Positions 12,214-24,105 are shown, numbered from the stretch's first letter. The stretch: DNA of 64,000 bases from Neolentinus lepideus HHB14362 ss-1 (GCA_001632425.1 KV425597.1:70443-134442); one strand, 5' to 3'. A program made the numbers and translations. Notes: generated from the sequence alone by a model not told the origin.

Positions 12214-13817
12214 GGGCGCAGCTGGGGACGACAAGGAGAGTACAAGGAGTACTCACAAACAACAATTGGCAGATCCCGTGACAGCATCAGAGGTTTCGGG
12301 TAAGTTTCGGGTAAGCTGTGCCGAAACCCTGACCACCTTTGTGATTAGATATCGAAAATAATCAGGAATAAACTCCATCAGCATATGGCATTAATTTGCT
12401 CTATGATTTGATCGTGCGTGGCTTCATCTGAAAGTCATCGGAGTGCTAGAATGCAAGCCAAAGCATAGTATGATAAAATCAAATGGGTACTGCAAGAATG
12501 TATTTGATATATATTCTCAGATGACCGCATATGTTAATCTTATTGTCACTTGGAATAAAATTAGCATATAATTAGCATATAATCAGAGAATCAACATTTA
12601 ATCGCCGAGTACCATGCCCGCGGTGTGCTCTGGTGGATCACCCAATTACAGAACTCTGCAGCTCTGGTAATTTACTCGTCGTGTCCGAGATCAACATAGT
12701 TATAATCAGTTTTGTCGAGGTCAGTGTCATAACAATAAGATTTACTACACGAGGTGATCGGGACATGGGCGCCTGCCATCGTTGGTTATACATTCAACTT
12801 GAAGAAACCCCCTCAAAAACTTCAAGTCAGTCCGCAATAAATCCCCTTTGAGCCTACTACTCCCGGAAATGCACTTGACAGCACTCTGATTTCCATCCTC
12901 TGCCTCGTTGAACTGCGTGCTAGGTGGCGAACCTTGGCAGTTTTGAGTTGATCTCTCCTTTCTCCGGTTTTCATTCTTGACGCCATCTCAAGGCAGTTTC
13001 GAAGACACATCCGACTCTGTCATATCATATCTCTACCGTCTCCTATGGAATCAGAAGTTGTCTATCTTCAAGGATCTTGTGTGCTATAGAAGTGAACAGC
13101 GATTCTTTGAGATCGATAACCTCGTGCCGTCATTTCTTCGTATGCACAATTTGACGAGGACTACGCGAAGCGACCACTACAGATATCTCCATTCATCGCA
13201 TGAGGTGTGTAGCAAGGTGTTGGACTCAAGTCCAACGCCACCATCCGATTTCTATGACACGGCGTCGTGAATTGGTAATCGATGAACCAGTCAATGGGAC
13301 TGGCGATCATGCCCTGCAGGTGCGTGTAGATGCGGGAATACGGTGATCATGGCTACTATATCCTGCCTGAGCCACACAGCGATCGCAGCAGCCACGCTGG
13401 ACGCGCATGTCTGCGGACGACTGTTCCCTGCTTTCGTACGTGTCGAAACAAGCCCGCAGACGGGGAAAGCACGGATACAGATCAGGTATGTGAGGTGAAG
13501 GTTGCTGGCTAGTGTGGTGAAATACAGGCGAGCATATAAAAGTCGATCCACCGAGCCCCACTCACGATCGCGCACGCGGATAGCATGAGGGGGACTTCGG
13601 AGAGCTAGGAATTGCTCGCCCTCCCAAGTGAGGAGCTACGAATCATTCTCAGCAAGATACGCCACGGGAATACTGAAGAACGGGACCGTTGAGGCGCACC
13701 ACGGACAATAAAATATTGGTACTTCGACAACCCCTCTTGGTGTGTATAAATACAGATAATACGTTTACTATCATGGACCTGAATCCGGCAGATCCCACAA
13801 TGCCGAATACAACCTCG
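12214..13817. other. Intergenic, no gene recognised
   Basis: Short open frames exist on both strands but none starts well, splices convincingly or resembles a family. AT-rich around 12360-12620. Presumably contains the promoter of the F-box/WD40 gene. Confidence 0.45.
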
Positions 13818-14501
13818 TCAATTTCCTGACTGTCCGAACAACCGCAACCACTCCGGGTTGACATTCTCCGAAGCATCGACAAATCCCTTCTCGTCCAAAG
13901 ATATATGAGCAAGATGGACGAACGAGCCCTGTGAAGGTGCTGAGATTACCACGGGTGTCTGCCGCCGCGATCCGAGGAAAGACCGCTTCTTCTTGTTCGT
14001 AACTGGCTTTAGCAGGGCTGGAAGCAGAGGTCAGGAGGTCAAGGTACAGTGTCCACAGAGTGGACGGTGAACATACCAAGATTCTTGGTCACAGCATCGA
14101 AAAATTCGTCTGCTTCATCGTCATCTTCGAATCGGAATCCATACTGTCGACTCTGCAAATGCACCTTCGCTTCAGCTTCGGCAGACGAGCTGGGGTGTGA
14201 TACATACCGCTCCCGCAAAGACATGGAAGAACGGCTTGTCCTTCTCGTACTTCATCCCCTTCGGAATGTTATGCGCCCAGACCACCTTCTTCGCGCTGGA
14301 ATACAGTATGCGGAACCAGTACCCCTCACTCTCCAGCTCCTTCCCAAATACAAGAAGCCCCTGTAAACCAGTGGATGCCCACCGGCATTGCCGGAAGGGG
14401 GCGTGGTACAGCCTGGCTTGGGCGGTGCTGATTATGTGGCAGGATTCGGAGGGGAGGGCGTCCGAGAGGCAGAGCTCGAGTTTCTCGTCGTAGGGCGACA
14501 T
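13818..14501 (-). CDS. WH1 (EVH1) plus CRIB-like protein, WASP-related, no VCA tail
   Basis: Three exons (14501-14208, 14152-14077, 14017-13818) encode 189 residues. Residues about 10-120 match the WH1 domain of WASP/Las17: TAQARLYHA, WASTGLQGLLVF, GYWFRIL, VVWAHNIPKGM, PFFHVFAG, then after the intron YGFRFEDDDEADEFFDAVTKNL. Exon 3 is basic (KKKRSFLGSRR) and then reads ISAPSQGSFVHLAHIS (148-163), which fits the CRIB/PBD consensus (I-S-x-P ... F-x-H-x-x-H) for binding Cdc42/Rac GTPases. The frame stops right after FGQSGN, so there is no proline-rich region and no WH2-central-acidic tail to activate Arp2/3. From the families, WH1 binds a WIP/verprolin-type partner and CRIB binds GTPase; a regulatory or competing role in actin control is inference. 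The ATG at 14501 matches usual WH1 starts. Confidence 0.78.
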
Positions 14502-15676
14502 CTGGTATCACTAGTAGTGGTATCAGGCGCGCTAGGGAGTTGGCATGCTGGGATGGCATTGCGACGGTGCATATAAGATAGCTGGAGGACGGCGCGTGTC
14601 CGCAGGTGGAAGCTCAAGCTTCAATATCCGAGGAGCTAGCTGCACACGGGCTGGGCGTGGTAACTGCGCTGGCTATGTGTCAGTATTACGCGAAGGATAT
14701 ACATAGGTGCGTACACTTTGTATACTGAATAGTCTTGAACACAGCTGAGCGCTGCGAGTCAAGGACAGTAATGTCCGTACCACGACCATGCAGCGATTGT
14801 CGATTGCGGATCGTCGATTACGGGTTCAAATACTTTACTCTGAGAACAACATCTGCCGAGACCCTTATAGTGTCCGCTGCGTATGGAACACCACCTCGAA
14901 TACTAAGGCGGAGCAGTCAGGCAAGTGGCACTTGGATGTATGCAGTCCGATTTCTCACGCCACGTCATCCACCATATCTTCCATCAATATCTGACTTGGG
15001 CGTAAATAACAGTATAGTAGCAGCAAGTAGCAGTCGCCATAAAAGAGGACTGGAGGAAAGAGAGTCTACCTATGCTTGTCTATTTCGCGCTTCTCGGCCG
15101 ACTCTCGCAGATGCTGATACGACTGTTCAATTCGTGTTCTTCGGTCGACATCCGGCGCTACTGCCACCCATATGCATGGCTGTGCTGATTCGAAACCAAG
15201 GTCGCTATTACTACACATATTCTCATCGTCGAAATGATCCGTCGGTGCATGTCGCTCATCCATTCTATCTATTCTTAGGTCCGACGGTTGTCTCCCCACC
15301 CAGCGGCTTTTGACTCATCTGCGAAGTCCTGGAAGCGTCGATTACGCATTTCAAAAGATATATAGCACACCTCCCACCAGATTTCATCAGGATCAGAACT
15401 TTGTTGAATCAAGATCCTCGAGAGCCACAATGATAATGCTCCTCATACCCACGGGCCACGGGCAGATATGAAACTTTGCAAGCTGTTTCGCGTGAGTGGG
15501 TGCCATACAAGACAAATGTGTACGAGAGAAGGTCCTGATTCGTCCTTTTATACGGTCACCTGCGTTAATCAGAGGCTGCCACCGGTGGCTGTTCGGATCT
15601 GTCCTTGATTCTCTGGTGGTATATAAGGCAGCAACCGCAGTTCTGAGGAGAAAAAAGGTGGAATACTTCACTCTCA
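14502..15676. other. Intergenic between divergent WH1 and P450 genes
   Basis: A 192-codon open stretch at 14735-15313 (+) lacks an ATG at its start and resembles nothing I know. The 3' end contains the P450 promoter. No other gene is seen. Confidence 0.45.
15619..15626 (+). promoter_or_regulatory. TATA box of the P450 gene
   Basis: GTATATAAGG context, about 58 bases before the ATG at 15677. Confidence 0.5.
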
Positions 15677-17891
15677 ATGCAAGACACGATGGTGCCTATC
15701 AGCTCAATACGCCCATTCGACGCTGTATTCGTGGCTCTTTGCTCTTGGTTGATCTACAAAGTTTATCAGAGTGTTTGCAGTGATGCGAAGACAATTCGCC
15801 TGAAGGGTCCTCCCAACAAGAGCTGGATATTTGGCGTTGGACGCTACATCACAGAACAATCAGACTCTGGCGTCGTCTTCGAGCAATGGGTCTCCGAGTA
15901 TGGCCCTGTATTCGAAATCCCGGGAGGATTCGGCTCGCGTAAAGTCGTACTCGCGGACCCCAAGGCGATTTCTCACTTCTATAGCAAGGAAACCACTACC
16001 TATACTCACCACTCGCACACGAAATTGTTGATCAAGAATATAGTGAGTTCGGTGCAAATATATTCCTCCAGTCCCTTGGCATTAAGTCGTTCATGTTAGG
16101 TGGGACGGGGCCTGTTGTGGGCCGATGGCGACAGCCACAAAAGGTGGGCTCATGCGCTGGTCTACGCTTACGATCTTAATATTCAGATAATATTTGCGAT
16201 CTTTCAGACAACGCAAGGCTCTTTCTCCTGCCTTCAGCAATGCTGCCATACGTAAATTGACTTCGGTATTTTATGACTCTGCGTACAAGGTCATTTTCCT
16301 TCATTTCAGGAAGTCAGGGAGAGCTTACTTTTGGCGCTCTTCAGCTTAAGGAGGGATGGGATAGCATGTTGCAAACCAGCTCTTCGGATGAAATGATTCT
16401 CGATGTGGAAAGCTGGTAAGCCGTTTCTTGTAGCTGAATGCTTTTTACTGACCATATCAAGGATGAATCACGTCTCGTACGTAGCAGCCTATCTTTTGGA
16501 ACGATGATATGAACCGCGGCACACAGCCTGGATAGCATCGGTATAGCAGGCTTTGGTCACGACTTCGGTGCTCTTCGTGGCAAACCATCAACAGTGGCAG
16601 AAGTGTTCAATGCTTTTAACACCCTCAAACCGTCCTTCTGGGCTATCGCTAATCTCGTTTTGGGTCCTACTTTTCCATTCCTAGCCAACCTCCCAAGTGA
16701 GCGCCACGCGATCACCGAGCGATGGTCGGAGAATGTGGCAGAGCTGGCCTCTGAGCTCTTGGCTCGAACAAAGAAAGCGGATGAAAAAGGTGTGAAAGTG
16801 GAAGACAGATCGATCATGGGTTTACTTCGTTAGTCCTATCACGCTCGTTGTTTTCAACCGATGAATGAATAATCGCATATAGTCAAGGCAGAGAATGCAG
16901 ATTTGGATCTCCGCATGACACAAGAAGAGATCATGGCACAAGTTGGTGATTGCTGCTGTTATGAAACATCTCCCGTTGATATTTCTTTCAGATAAAAGTC
17001 CTTATTCTCGCAGGATACGAGACAACTTCCAGTGAGTCTGCTTTTCGTGTTCCTTCGACATCTAATCACGAGCTCCATATGATAGTAAGTCTCACAGTAA
17101 GTCAGAAATGTTCAATGCATATCCTCGATCAACCAACCCCATGATTTAGTGGGCGCTTGTGGAGTTGTGCAGAAAACCAGAAATCCAAGCGAAATTAAGA
17201 GAAGAGCTTGTTTTGAACTTTGGAGCATCCGATCCCACTTGGGACCAGCTTACGAATGATTTACCCTACCTTGATGGTGTTGTCCTTGAGGTTCTTCGTC
17301 TTCATCCCCCAGTCGGTGTGACCGAGCGTGTGGTACGTTTCATCGACATATCACGAATATTTTTCGAAATCTGAACCTTCGATATCTCCTAGACAAACGA
17401 AGCCGACATTATTCCGTTCAGCAGTCCAATCACCATGGCGACCGGTGAGATTATCGACCGTTTGCCAGTGAGGAAGGGAACAGTCATAACCGTCTCTATC
17501 AAGTGCATGAATTACTCAGACGTGTCATGGGGTCCTGATGCGAAAGAGTTCAAGCCAGAGCGATGGTTAAACAACGGCACCAGCATACCCTCCAGAGCTC
17601 AAGAAATCCAAGGCCACCGCCACTTGCTGACATTCGTTGACGGCCAACGCATATGTCTTGGAAGAGCTTTTGCTCTTGCTGAGGTCAAGGTAAATATATA
17701 TATAACTTCACTACAAGTCGATCTTATGTTGTTTTTAGGCCGTGCTGTCGGTGCTGATTCGTAACTACACCTTCGAGTTCGCAGGTGGCTCCACGACTCA
17801 GGTTGAGATAGTCAGAGCGATGTTGCCTAGACCTCAGGTTGTAGGAGAGACTAAATGTCAGGTGCCCATGCGGATAGGCCGTGTTCGGTGA
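15677..17891 (+). CDS. Cytochrome P450 monooxygenase
   Basis: Twelve exons give 540 residues: 15677-16042, 16100-16143, 16208-16289, 16345-16415, 16462-16476, 16527-16828, 16883-16941, 16992-17031, 17086-17096, 17150-17332, 17393-17689, 17739-17891. Every phase fits. An N-terminal membrane anchor (about residues 13-31) is followed by KGPPNKSWIFG (hinge), the I-helix oxygen-activation motif AGYETT (320-325), the K-helix E-x-x-R (Glu377, Arg380), the PERW-type motif KEFKPERW, and the haem motif F-x-x-G-x-R-x-C-x-G at 472-481 with ligand Cys479. It would sit in the ER membrane and take electrons from P450 reductase; reaction and substrate are unknown. Two exons are only 15 and 11 bases. It could act with the O-methyltransferases 6.7 kb to the left as a tailoring enzyme, but two unrelated genes lie between. 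Confidence 0.9.
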
Positions 17892-18290
17892 AGGTAGAGA
17901 TTGCGGGCGGCTCTTAGATTGCACGCATTGGGGTTGGACATCCCAATCTCAGTAATATCCCCACAGAACGATCCGTGGTTTGCTACGGCTACTGGCAGCG
18001 ATCATCACGCCTTATTTTCCATCGGACCTGCGATAATTGGCGCACAGTTATCATTTCGTGACATATACTTCAACAAAATTTTGAATGTTTCCTTTGTAGT
18101 GCCCCCCGATTATGTTTCCGTCTCACTTCTTGTATACGTCCGTCCGAGTCGGGTTTAAGAGTCTCTCAAAGGTGTTACTATATGGCATCGATGTATAGCT
18201 TTGTAATGTCCGAAACGTGCTGCACGATTAGGATAGAAGGTAGCAAAGCGACGCTAGCAAGGAGATTATAGATACAAAATAAAATATTCT
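17892..18290. other. Convergent 3' intergenic stretch
   Basis: Between the P450 stop and the RING gene stop. No gene is seen; it holds two 3' ends, with AATAAAAT on the plus strand near 18278. Confidence 0.5.
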
Positions 18291-20578
18291 TCAGTAATCG
18301 TATAGATTCTCCGCATCGCCATCATCGAAATCCTGATCACGATCGCCCCAAGCGAACCCTACACCTTCGTCTTCCGAAAATTCAACTGTTGAGTCGACTG
18401 CACCCCAGTCGCGTTCTTCCCGGTCTGAATCATCGGAACCGTAATCAGATTCATCTCCGACGTGACGACTATTATCTTCGTGTAAGTTTGCAACGCGACG
18501 GACTATGTTATCGGATTCCTCATCAGCCGACGCTGCGGCGAACCTAGGATGGCGCGCGACCGAACCATCGTCGCCATACATCGCACTAAGAGGAATGTAC
18601 GTGAGCGAGGAGATTCCGAGCGCTGAGACGTGACACTTACCGTTCCCGTGCTGCTACCCGCTCAGCCAGCGAACCACTAAGGAATATGTCAACAGAGATT
18701 AGGACGATACAAGCTTGTTAACTTACGAATCACTCTGACTCTCCTTGGCCGAGTCGTCAGACTCGATAAAACGCGCAGTCCTTCGACGCCCTCGGAACAG
18801 ACCAGCACTGGAACTGCTTGCGCCAGCTACGTCTCCAGTAGAACTCCCCGCGCCATGGCTATGAGAGCTCCCAGGGGGAGAGGAACCACTGTGCCGTTCC
18901 TCGGGTGCCGGGGCACCTGAACGAGCCCTTGATGCCAGCCAAGACGTCCCACCTCTTTGCGCTCCACCTCTCTGTGCTCCGCCTCTTTGCGCTCCTGCAC
19001 GAGTAGGGGAGCGACCATTTACATTCGCCAGAGCCTCAGTGCCAGCGTCATCATCATCGATGAAACTACTCTCATATTCCTCGTCATCCTCCTCGTCCTC
19101 GTCTTCTTCCTCGCCTTGACCTGCACGGAGACCATATCGTAACGGCGGTCCTTCGTCATCGTCTGCTTGCGACAGGTCATCCGCACTGTTCTCATTAGGG
19201 CGAAATTGGAAATGCCACTCCAACGGCGGAGGATGGCCCTCGTCAAAGACCGACTCGCCACTGTCGCTCCCGTCACCGAGATCATCGAGATCTCCGTACC
19301 CCTCAGGGTTGTAGTGCAGGTCGGCATGAGGGTGGTGAGGATGACCCGGATAAAGCCGCCCGCACGCCGCACATGCCCCGTCCACAATCTCGTAGTGACA
19401 CGATACACAGCGGTAGATGCCGTCGTCCGCCTCGTCCAAGGCTCCCATCATCTGCGCGTTCAGCGCTCCCATCATCTGCTGCGCGCTCAACATCGCCTGC
19501 GCTTGCGGGAACGGAATCGCCGCGACTGGTACGCGGTTGCCGGGAAGCATCTCTCCGATGTGCGGGAGGATGGGTAGCGGAATCGGGTTTGGATTTGGGT
19601 ATGGGTTTGGATTTGGATGGCGGTTGTCCCGTCTGAAAGCAGAAGGGAAGATTCCCCGCCAGGGATCACGCTCGCGCGCCCGTGGCGCGGGCTCAGGTTC
19701 TTCGGGTTGCGGGACAAGGTTCTCGGCGAGGCCGCTCTTGACGAGCACCTCCACCATGTCCTTGATCTTCCACGCCATAGCTGGGCGTTCTGTGATCTCC
19801 TCTCGGCAGCACGGACACTTCTTGACTCGGAAGACATGAAAAGGCGCAGGCTCTGGAACTTCAGCGCCGAACCAGCTCACGAGACAGTTCTCGCAGGCTA
19901 CATGTCCGCAAGGCGCTAGACTATATGGCTTATGGAGTAAATCGAGGCATATTTCGCACGTGAGGCGTTCTTGCATGCCTCCTAGGAACGATGTGTATCG
20001 AGACAGTAGCTATAAATATTATAGATTAGAAGAGTGACGAATCAAAGGATGTTACAATGCACCTTTGCCTTTGCAGCCAGCTCTTCGGTGAGTCGAATAA
20101 CGACATCCTTTAACTCCTCGTTGTCCGCCACCTCCTCCTTGCCCTTTGCCGCGTTAAGACCACCCTGCTCAGATGTCGCCGGAAGCGAGGAGGCTTCTGC
20201 CAGAGAGCCGGGGGTAACAGTGGGAGCTGGATTTGACTCAGCTGTTTTGTATGTCGGGTCTTGATATTTGGGGGAGAAGTCGAATGTACTCTGTATGGTG
20301 GATGGTGTGGCGATGGTGGCCTCGAGCTCCGCACCCGACGCAGTCTGAGAGCCCGATCCAGAAGCCACTGACTGATTATCCTCCGCTGTCTTTTCCTCTG
20401 TATCATGCTGCACCACAGGTACCTTCTTCTTCTTCTTATTCCTCCTCTTCTTGTCTCGGCGCTCGCCACTCTCCTCAGTTTTCGATTTCTTGCTCGGCCT
20501 CTCATCGACCACCTGCACAGAGCTGGGACGCTTCAGGATGTTCGGCTCAACGGTGGCTGCACGCGAAGACCCAGGCAT
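18291..20578 (-). CDS. RING-finger protein, probable E3 ubiquitin ligase
   Basis: Four exons (20578-20063, 20009-18727, 18676-18641, 18585-18291) encode 709 residues. The N-terminal 170 residues carry a basic Lys/Arg cluster (nuclear-signal-like) and a short coiled coil (DNEELKDVVIRLTEELAAKA). A C3HC4 RING follows from about residue 189: CEICLDLLHKPYSLAPCGH, CENC, then KKCPCCREEI. A second cysteine cluster near the middle (YRCVSCHYEIVDGACAACG) may bind zinc. The rest is low complexity: alternating Pro-Asn repeats, three AQRGG repeats encoded around 18950-19000, and long acidic Asp/Glu runs to the C-terminus (DYGSDDSDREERDW). RING proteins of this kind pass ubiquitin from an E2 to a target. 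CHFR is a possible relative because of the second Cys-rich segment, but no FHA domain is visible, so I leave it unnamed. Confidence 0.83.
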
Positions 20579-21395
20579 ACTTGAGACGCTAGACTTTAGA
20601 CTTCAGAGTGTTGTGGTAGAGGTCGAAGAAGAGCGATGGCGTACCTAATAAAGCCAAACACGCTTGAACGCGTGTGACAGGTGCGCGTTACGGATCGCGA
20701 GAGCGCGTGATTGTCGCGTCGCAATGGGGTTCTCCGCCTCAGCCACCGTGGCAGCAGCTTGTCGGCATGATTTCACGACAGTGGTGAGTATGGACATAGT
20801 CTGTTTCAGATGAGGATAAAGAGACACTTATGGTCAAAGGAAAGCCTGGGACGAGAATACTCGTCTCATATACGTGAAAAGTGAGGGCACGTTACGTGCG
20901 AATCGAAGAGGATGCAGTGTGACATTACTGCTCAAATCATTGAATCTTGCAGACACTGGCTAAAGTCTTAGTATAGTATATAAAGGACTTTACATTTCTC
21001 AGAAATTTCCCCTGCCGTCACCCTGCTCTGGCCCCTATGTTACTCTGGCACTAGCAGCGTGTCCCGGAAAAGTGCATCAGCAGTCATGATGATGGACTGG
21101 AAGCTAAGTATCTCTCAAATACTGCATCTCACGCATCGAATTCATTCGCTGGGGAGCTCGAACTATCTCCCATTTGCTCGAGCTGATATGACTATCGATC
21201 ATCTGGAGCTTTGGGTGGCACCGAAGAGGTGAGTGAGAGAGCATATATATTATACGTTACTATCTCATCCCAGACATTCTCTTGTCCTGATCCTGCAATC
21301 GGAGAACACTCCCTATCGCCGCTACTGCCAATCTGCAGTGTCCAATACTCCATGTACCTTGAATGTTGACTTGTTATGGCACTTAGACTCTGTAC

Positions 21396-21435
21396 AAACA
21401 ATTGCGCACCGAATTGCAATCGGCACGTTCGCAAG
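21396..21435 (+). repeat. Inverted coding-like fragment, left arm
   Basis: About 40 bases are repeated, reverse-complemented, at 21621-21662. Read in frame it gives QTIAHRIAIGTFARK. Three of the five base differences from the other arm are silent in this frame. Confidence 0.6.
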
Positions 21436-21620
21436 AAAGGAATTATTTCTTTATGAATGGTATGATCGGAGGTGAGTTCCTTGCGATTCAGTCATTTCAT
21501 AACTTCTGTGTATCCGTAGCCATCGTTGCACCTCACGACCGCAAATCTCATAATATATAGTCTACGATCGCGCTATGTGGGATGTTGCGATCGTCATCGC
21601 ATGGTTTCATTTTTGTGCAT

Positions 21621-21662
21621 CTTCCAAACGTGCCGATCGCAATTCGGTGCGCAATCGTTTCC
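21621..21662 (-). repeat. Inverted coding-like fragment, right arm
   Basis: Reverse complement of the left arm with few changes; read on the minus strand it gives EETIAHRIAIGTFGR. Weaker similarity seems to continue outward from both arms for perhaps another 100 bases. Confidence 0.6.
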
Positions 21663-22654
21663 TCAAATACATTTTCCCGAGAATGCATAACTGTAAGCCT
21701 CAACGTCCTGCAGCTAACTTGTACTACGTTCCAGACGTGCTTCGGTAGGCAGCTGCGATAATCGCCCTTGTTCAGGTACCCGTTGTCATGCCTCAGATGA
21801 TATTCATGGGCGCGGGCTGCTCGGTCTGAGTCGGTGATCCGGGGTATCATGGGTTTCCCTGGGCGCTGCAACGATGCTCACTTCCCCGTCTGACTTGACC
21901 GGGCTCCAGGCAACATCTACCTGAGTCCGGGCTTGTCCTAATCAGCGGTGAGAATGTTTCCTTGTGATAGTCCCCGATGAATATTCTTCCATGCAATCGA
22001 GAGGACCGCGGGCGACCGCTCTGAAGTTTTTCACAGGTGAGAAAATACTGTGATGTTGGTCGAGCTTCATCACGCATCAGCGCCGAGGAATAAGCTGACT
22101 CGTATTCCGCCTGTGTTCTTGCTACTCGGGGCAACTGAGGAATCCTTGATATATCCTGGCTCGGAATTGGGACCACGTGTCGGAGATTGGACGGCATACT
22201 GATTGGTCAGCCGCCACCTACCGCTCGAATACTAGTCGTACTAGTAGTGAGTTGAATGCACCATGGCTCTGGCAAAAAGTATGGCGTTTAGTATGACAGC
22301 TTCAAAAGGATACAAGATACTCCAGATTATTGAGACGCGGCCGAGTAATGCCCAAATCTTGACTGGGCGAGGCCGCCGCATGCGAGCTGAAGTCACCATG
22401 CGTGCCGACGGAAAGTCCCGTGCGCTGTGATTGCCCCACATCGAATAAACGGAGTGCGGGCACTCGAACATGACGTTCACCTCCGTTTGAGTCTCTGTTC
22501 TCAACGCTGGCTCTGTTGCAGAGTACTGGTAGTCTCAATCGAACTCTGGCTCTATTGATAAACGGCATCTATCGTTTCACCCCTGGTTTTTCCTTGTATA
22601 GACCGGCCATCACCCTCAAATCTCCGCCCGTCAAGAATACGAACAAATCCCAGC

Positions 22655-24105
22655 ATGTCAAGTCTTACGGAGAAGGAGAATGCCTCTCCGGGCTACGCTG
22701 AGCCCCAAGTACCCCCGCGGCCTGACCGAGGTGGCGATGACGAAGGCATGCCCTCGTATAAGCGGCATTCGCGCAGTGCAAGTCGCGTCCAGCTCAGTCT
22801 CCAAAGCCTGAATATAGAGGCGATAAATATGGATATTCCCATGTCACCTGAAGTGCCAGACTGCCTGCCCACCCATTCATCTCACTCGGCACGCAGCTTC
22901 GACTTCCCTGAACAGCCACGGCCATGGTATTCCCTTAAAGGCTTTTACGACTCTGAGCCGTTCTGGCTTGTCCTGTACTTCTGTTTCAATTTGGGTTTGA
23001 CCCTTTACAACAAGGGTGTTCTCGTGCAGTTTCCGTTTCCTTATACCCTGACCGCCATCCATGCGCTCTGCGGATCGATTGGCGGCTACCTTCTCCTCGC
23101 GAGGGGGACGTATGTGCCCGCGAAGCTATCGCAGCAAGAGAATGCAGCGTTGATCGCGTTCAGTGTGTTGTATGCGATGAATATCGCTGTAAGCAATGTT
23201 TCGTTGCAACTTGTGACTGTACCGGTAAGTATCTGTGTCATCCCATGATTGTCGTGTTCTGATCTTGCATCAAGTTTCACCAAGTCGTCCGAGCGTCGAC
23301 ACCCATTTTTACGATCATGCTATCCTACTGGTTCTTTGGGTCACTCTGTAGTCGGGAGAAGATGATGTCTCTTATACCCGTGATTGTTGGTGTTGGATTT
23401 GCGTGAGTGGCATCAAATTGGCTGTCGTTCGCATCTGACCGTTTGGCAGGACGTATGGCGACTACTACTTCACGGCATGGGGTCTCATTCTGACTCTGTT
23501 CGGCACGTTCCTCGCCGCCCTAAAGACCATCTTCACAAACATACTGCAATCCCCATCTGTGTCGCCCCCGCCGTCTCCATCGGTATCTTCCCCGTCCGGA
23601 TTCTTTTCGTTCCTACCTAAGACGTTCATCCCTCCACGCCTCCATCTACACCCGCTGGACCTCCTTACGCGAATGTCGCCGCTCGCCTTCATCCAATGCG
23701 TCATTTATGCCCAGCTCTCCGGCGAGCTCGACAGCGTGAAGGTGTACAGCGCGCGCGAGATGAGCTGGTTCAAGGCAGTGGCCCTGCTCATGAATGGCGT
23801 AATCGCGTTCGGACTGAACGTTGTGAGCTTCACTGCGAACAAGAAAGCCGGTCCTTTGAGTATGACGGTTGCAGGTGAGCTGAGCTCTCTGATATGCTGT
23901 GCTTGTCTGCGAATCGCTGATTGACGTTGATCTAGCGAACGTGAAGCAGGTCCTTACCATTGCGCTGGCGATGTTCATCTTCCATTTGCCGCCGAGCATG
24001 ACGAATACCCTCGGGATAGTGCTGACGCTCATGGGTGGCGCCTGGTACGCGGCTGTGGAATATGAGGACAAGAAGAACAAGGCGAGGGCGGCGGAGAAGT
24101 CATAG
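22655..24105 (+). CDS. TPT/DMT-family transporter (nucleotide-sugar or triose-phosphate type)
   Basis: Four exons (22655-23224, 23275-23402, 23450-23874, 23936-24105) encode 430 residues. The first ~105 residues are a hydrophilic, Ser-rich cytosolic tail. From FWLVLYFCFNLGLTLYNKGV on, roughly ten membrane helices follow, with TPT-family signatures NKGVLVQFPFPYTLTAIHAL, SLQLVTVPFHQVVRASTP and KKAGPLSMTVAANVKQVLTI. A Ser/Pro-rich loop (about residues 285-315, SPPPSPSVSSPSG) splits the protein. Members of this family exchange nucleotide sugars or phosphorylated sugars across Golgi, ER or organelle membranes; the exact cargo is unknown. The C-terminus is short and basic (DKKNKARAAEKS), compatible with a cytosolic sorting tail. 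The ATG is the first in frame and is followed by a plausible tail. Confidence 0.85.

Larger units (their letters stand above)
20579..22654. other. Intergenic between divergent RING and transporter genes
   Basis: Holds a 50-codon ORF on the minus strand (ATG at 20797, stop at 20645) just upstream of the RING gene, which could be an upstream ORF in its leader. It also holds an inverted pair of coding-like fragments at 21396-21435 and 21621-21662 (see repeats). A 116-codon minus ORF at 21847-22197 is unassigned. Confidence 0.45.

Noticed and set aside
14735..15313. 192-codon plus-strand open frame
   Set aside because: Begins with TTG, no splice partners, no recognisable motif.
18291..18581. Separate small acidic-protein gene downstream of the RING gene
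   Set aside because: Two short introns join it in frame to the RING protein as its C-terminal exon.
21847..22197. 116-codon minus-strand ORF
   Set aside because: ATG start exists but composition and neighbours give no support as a gene.
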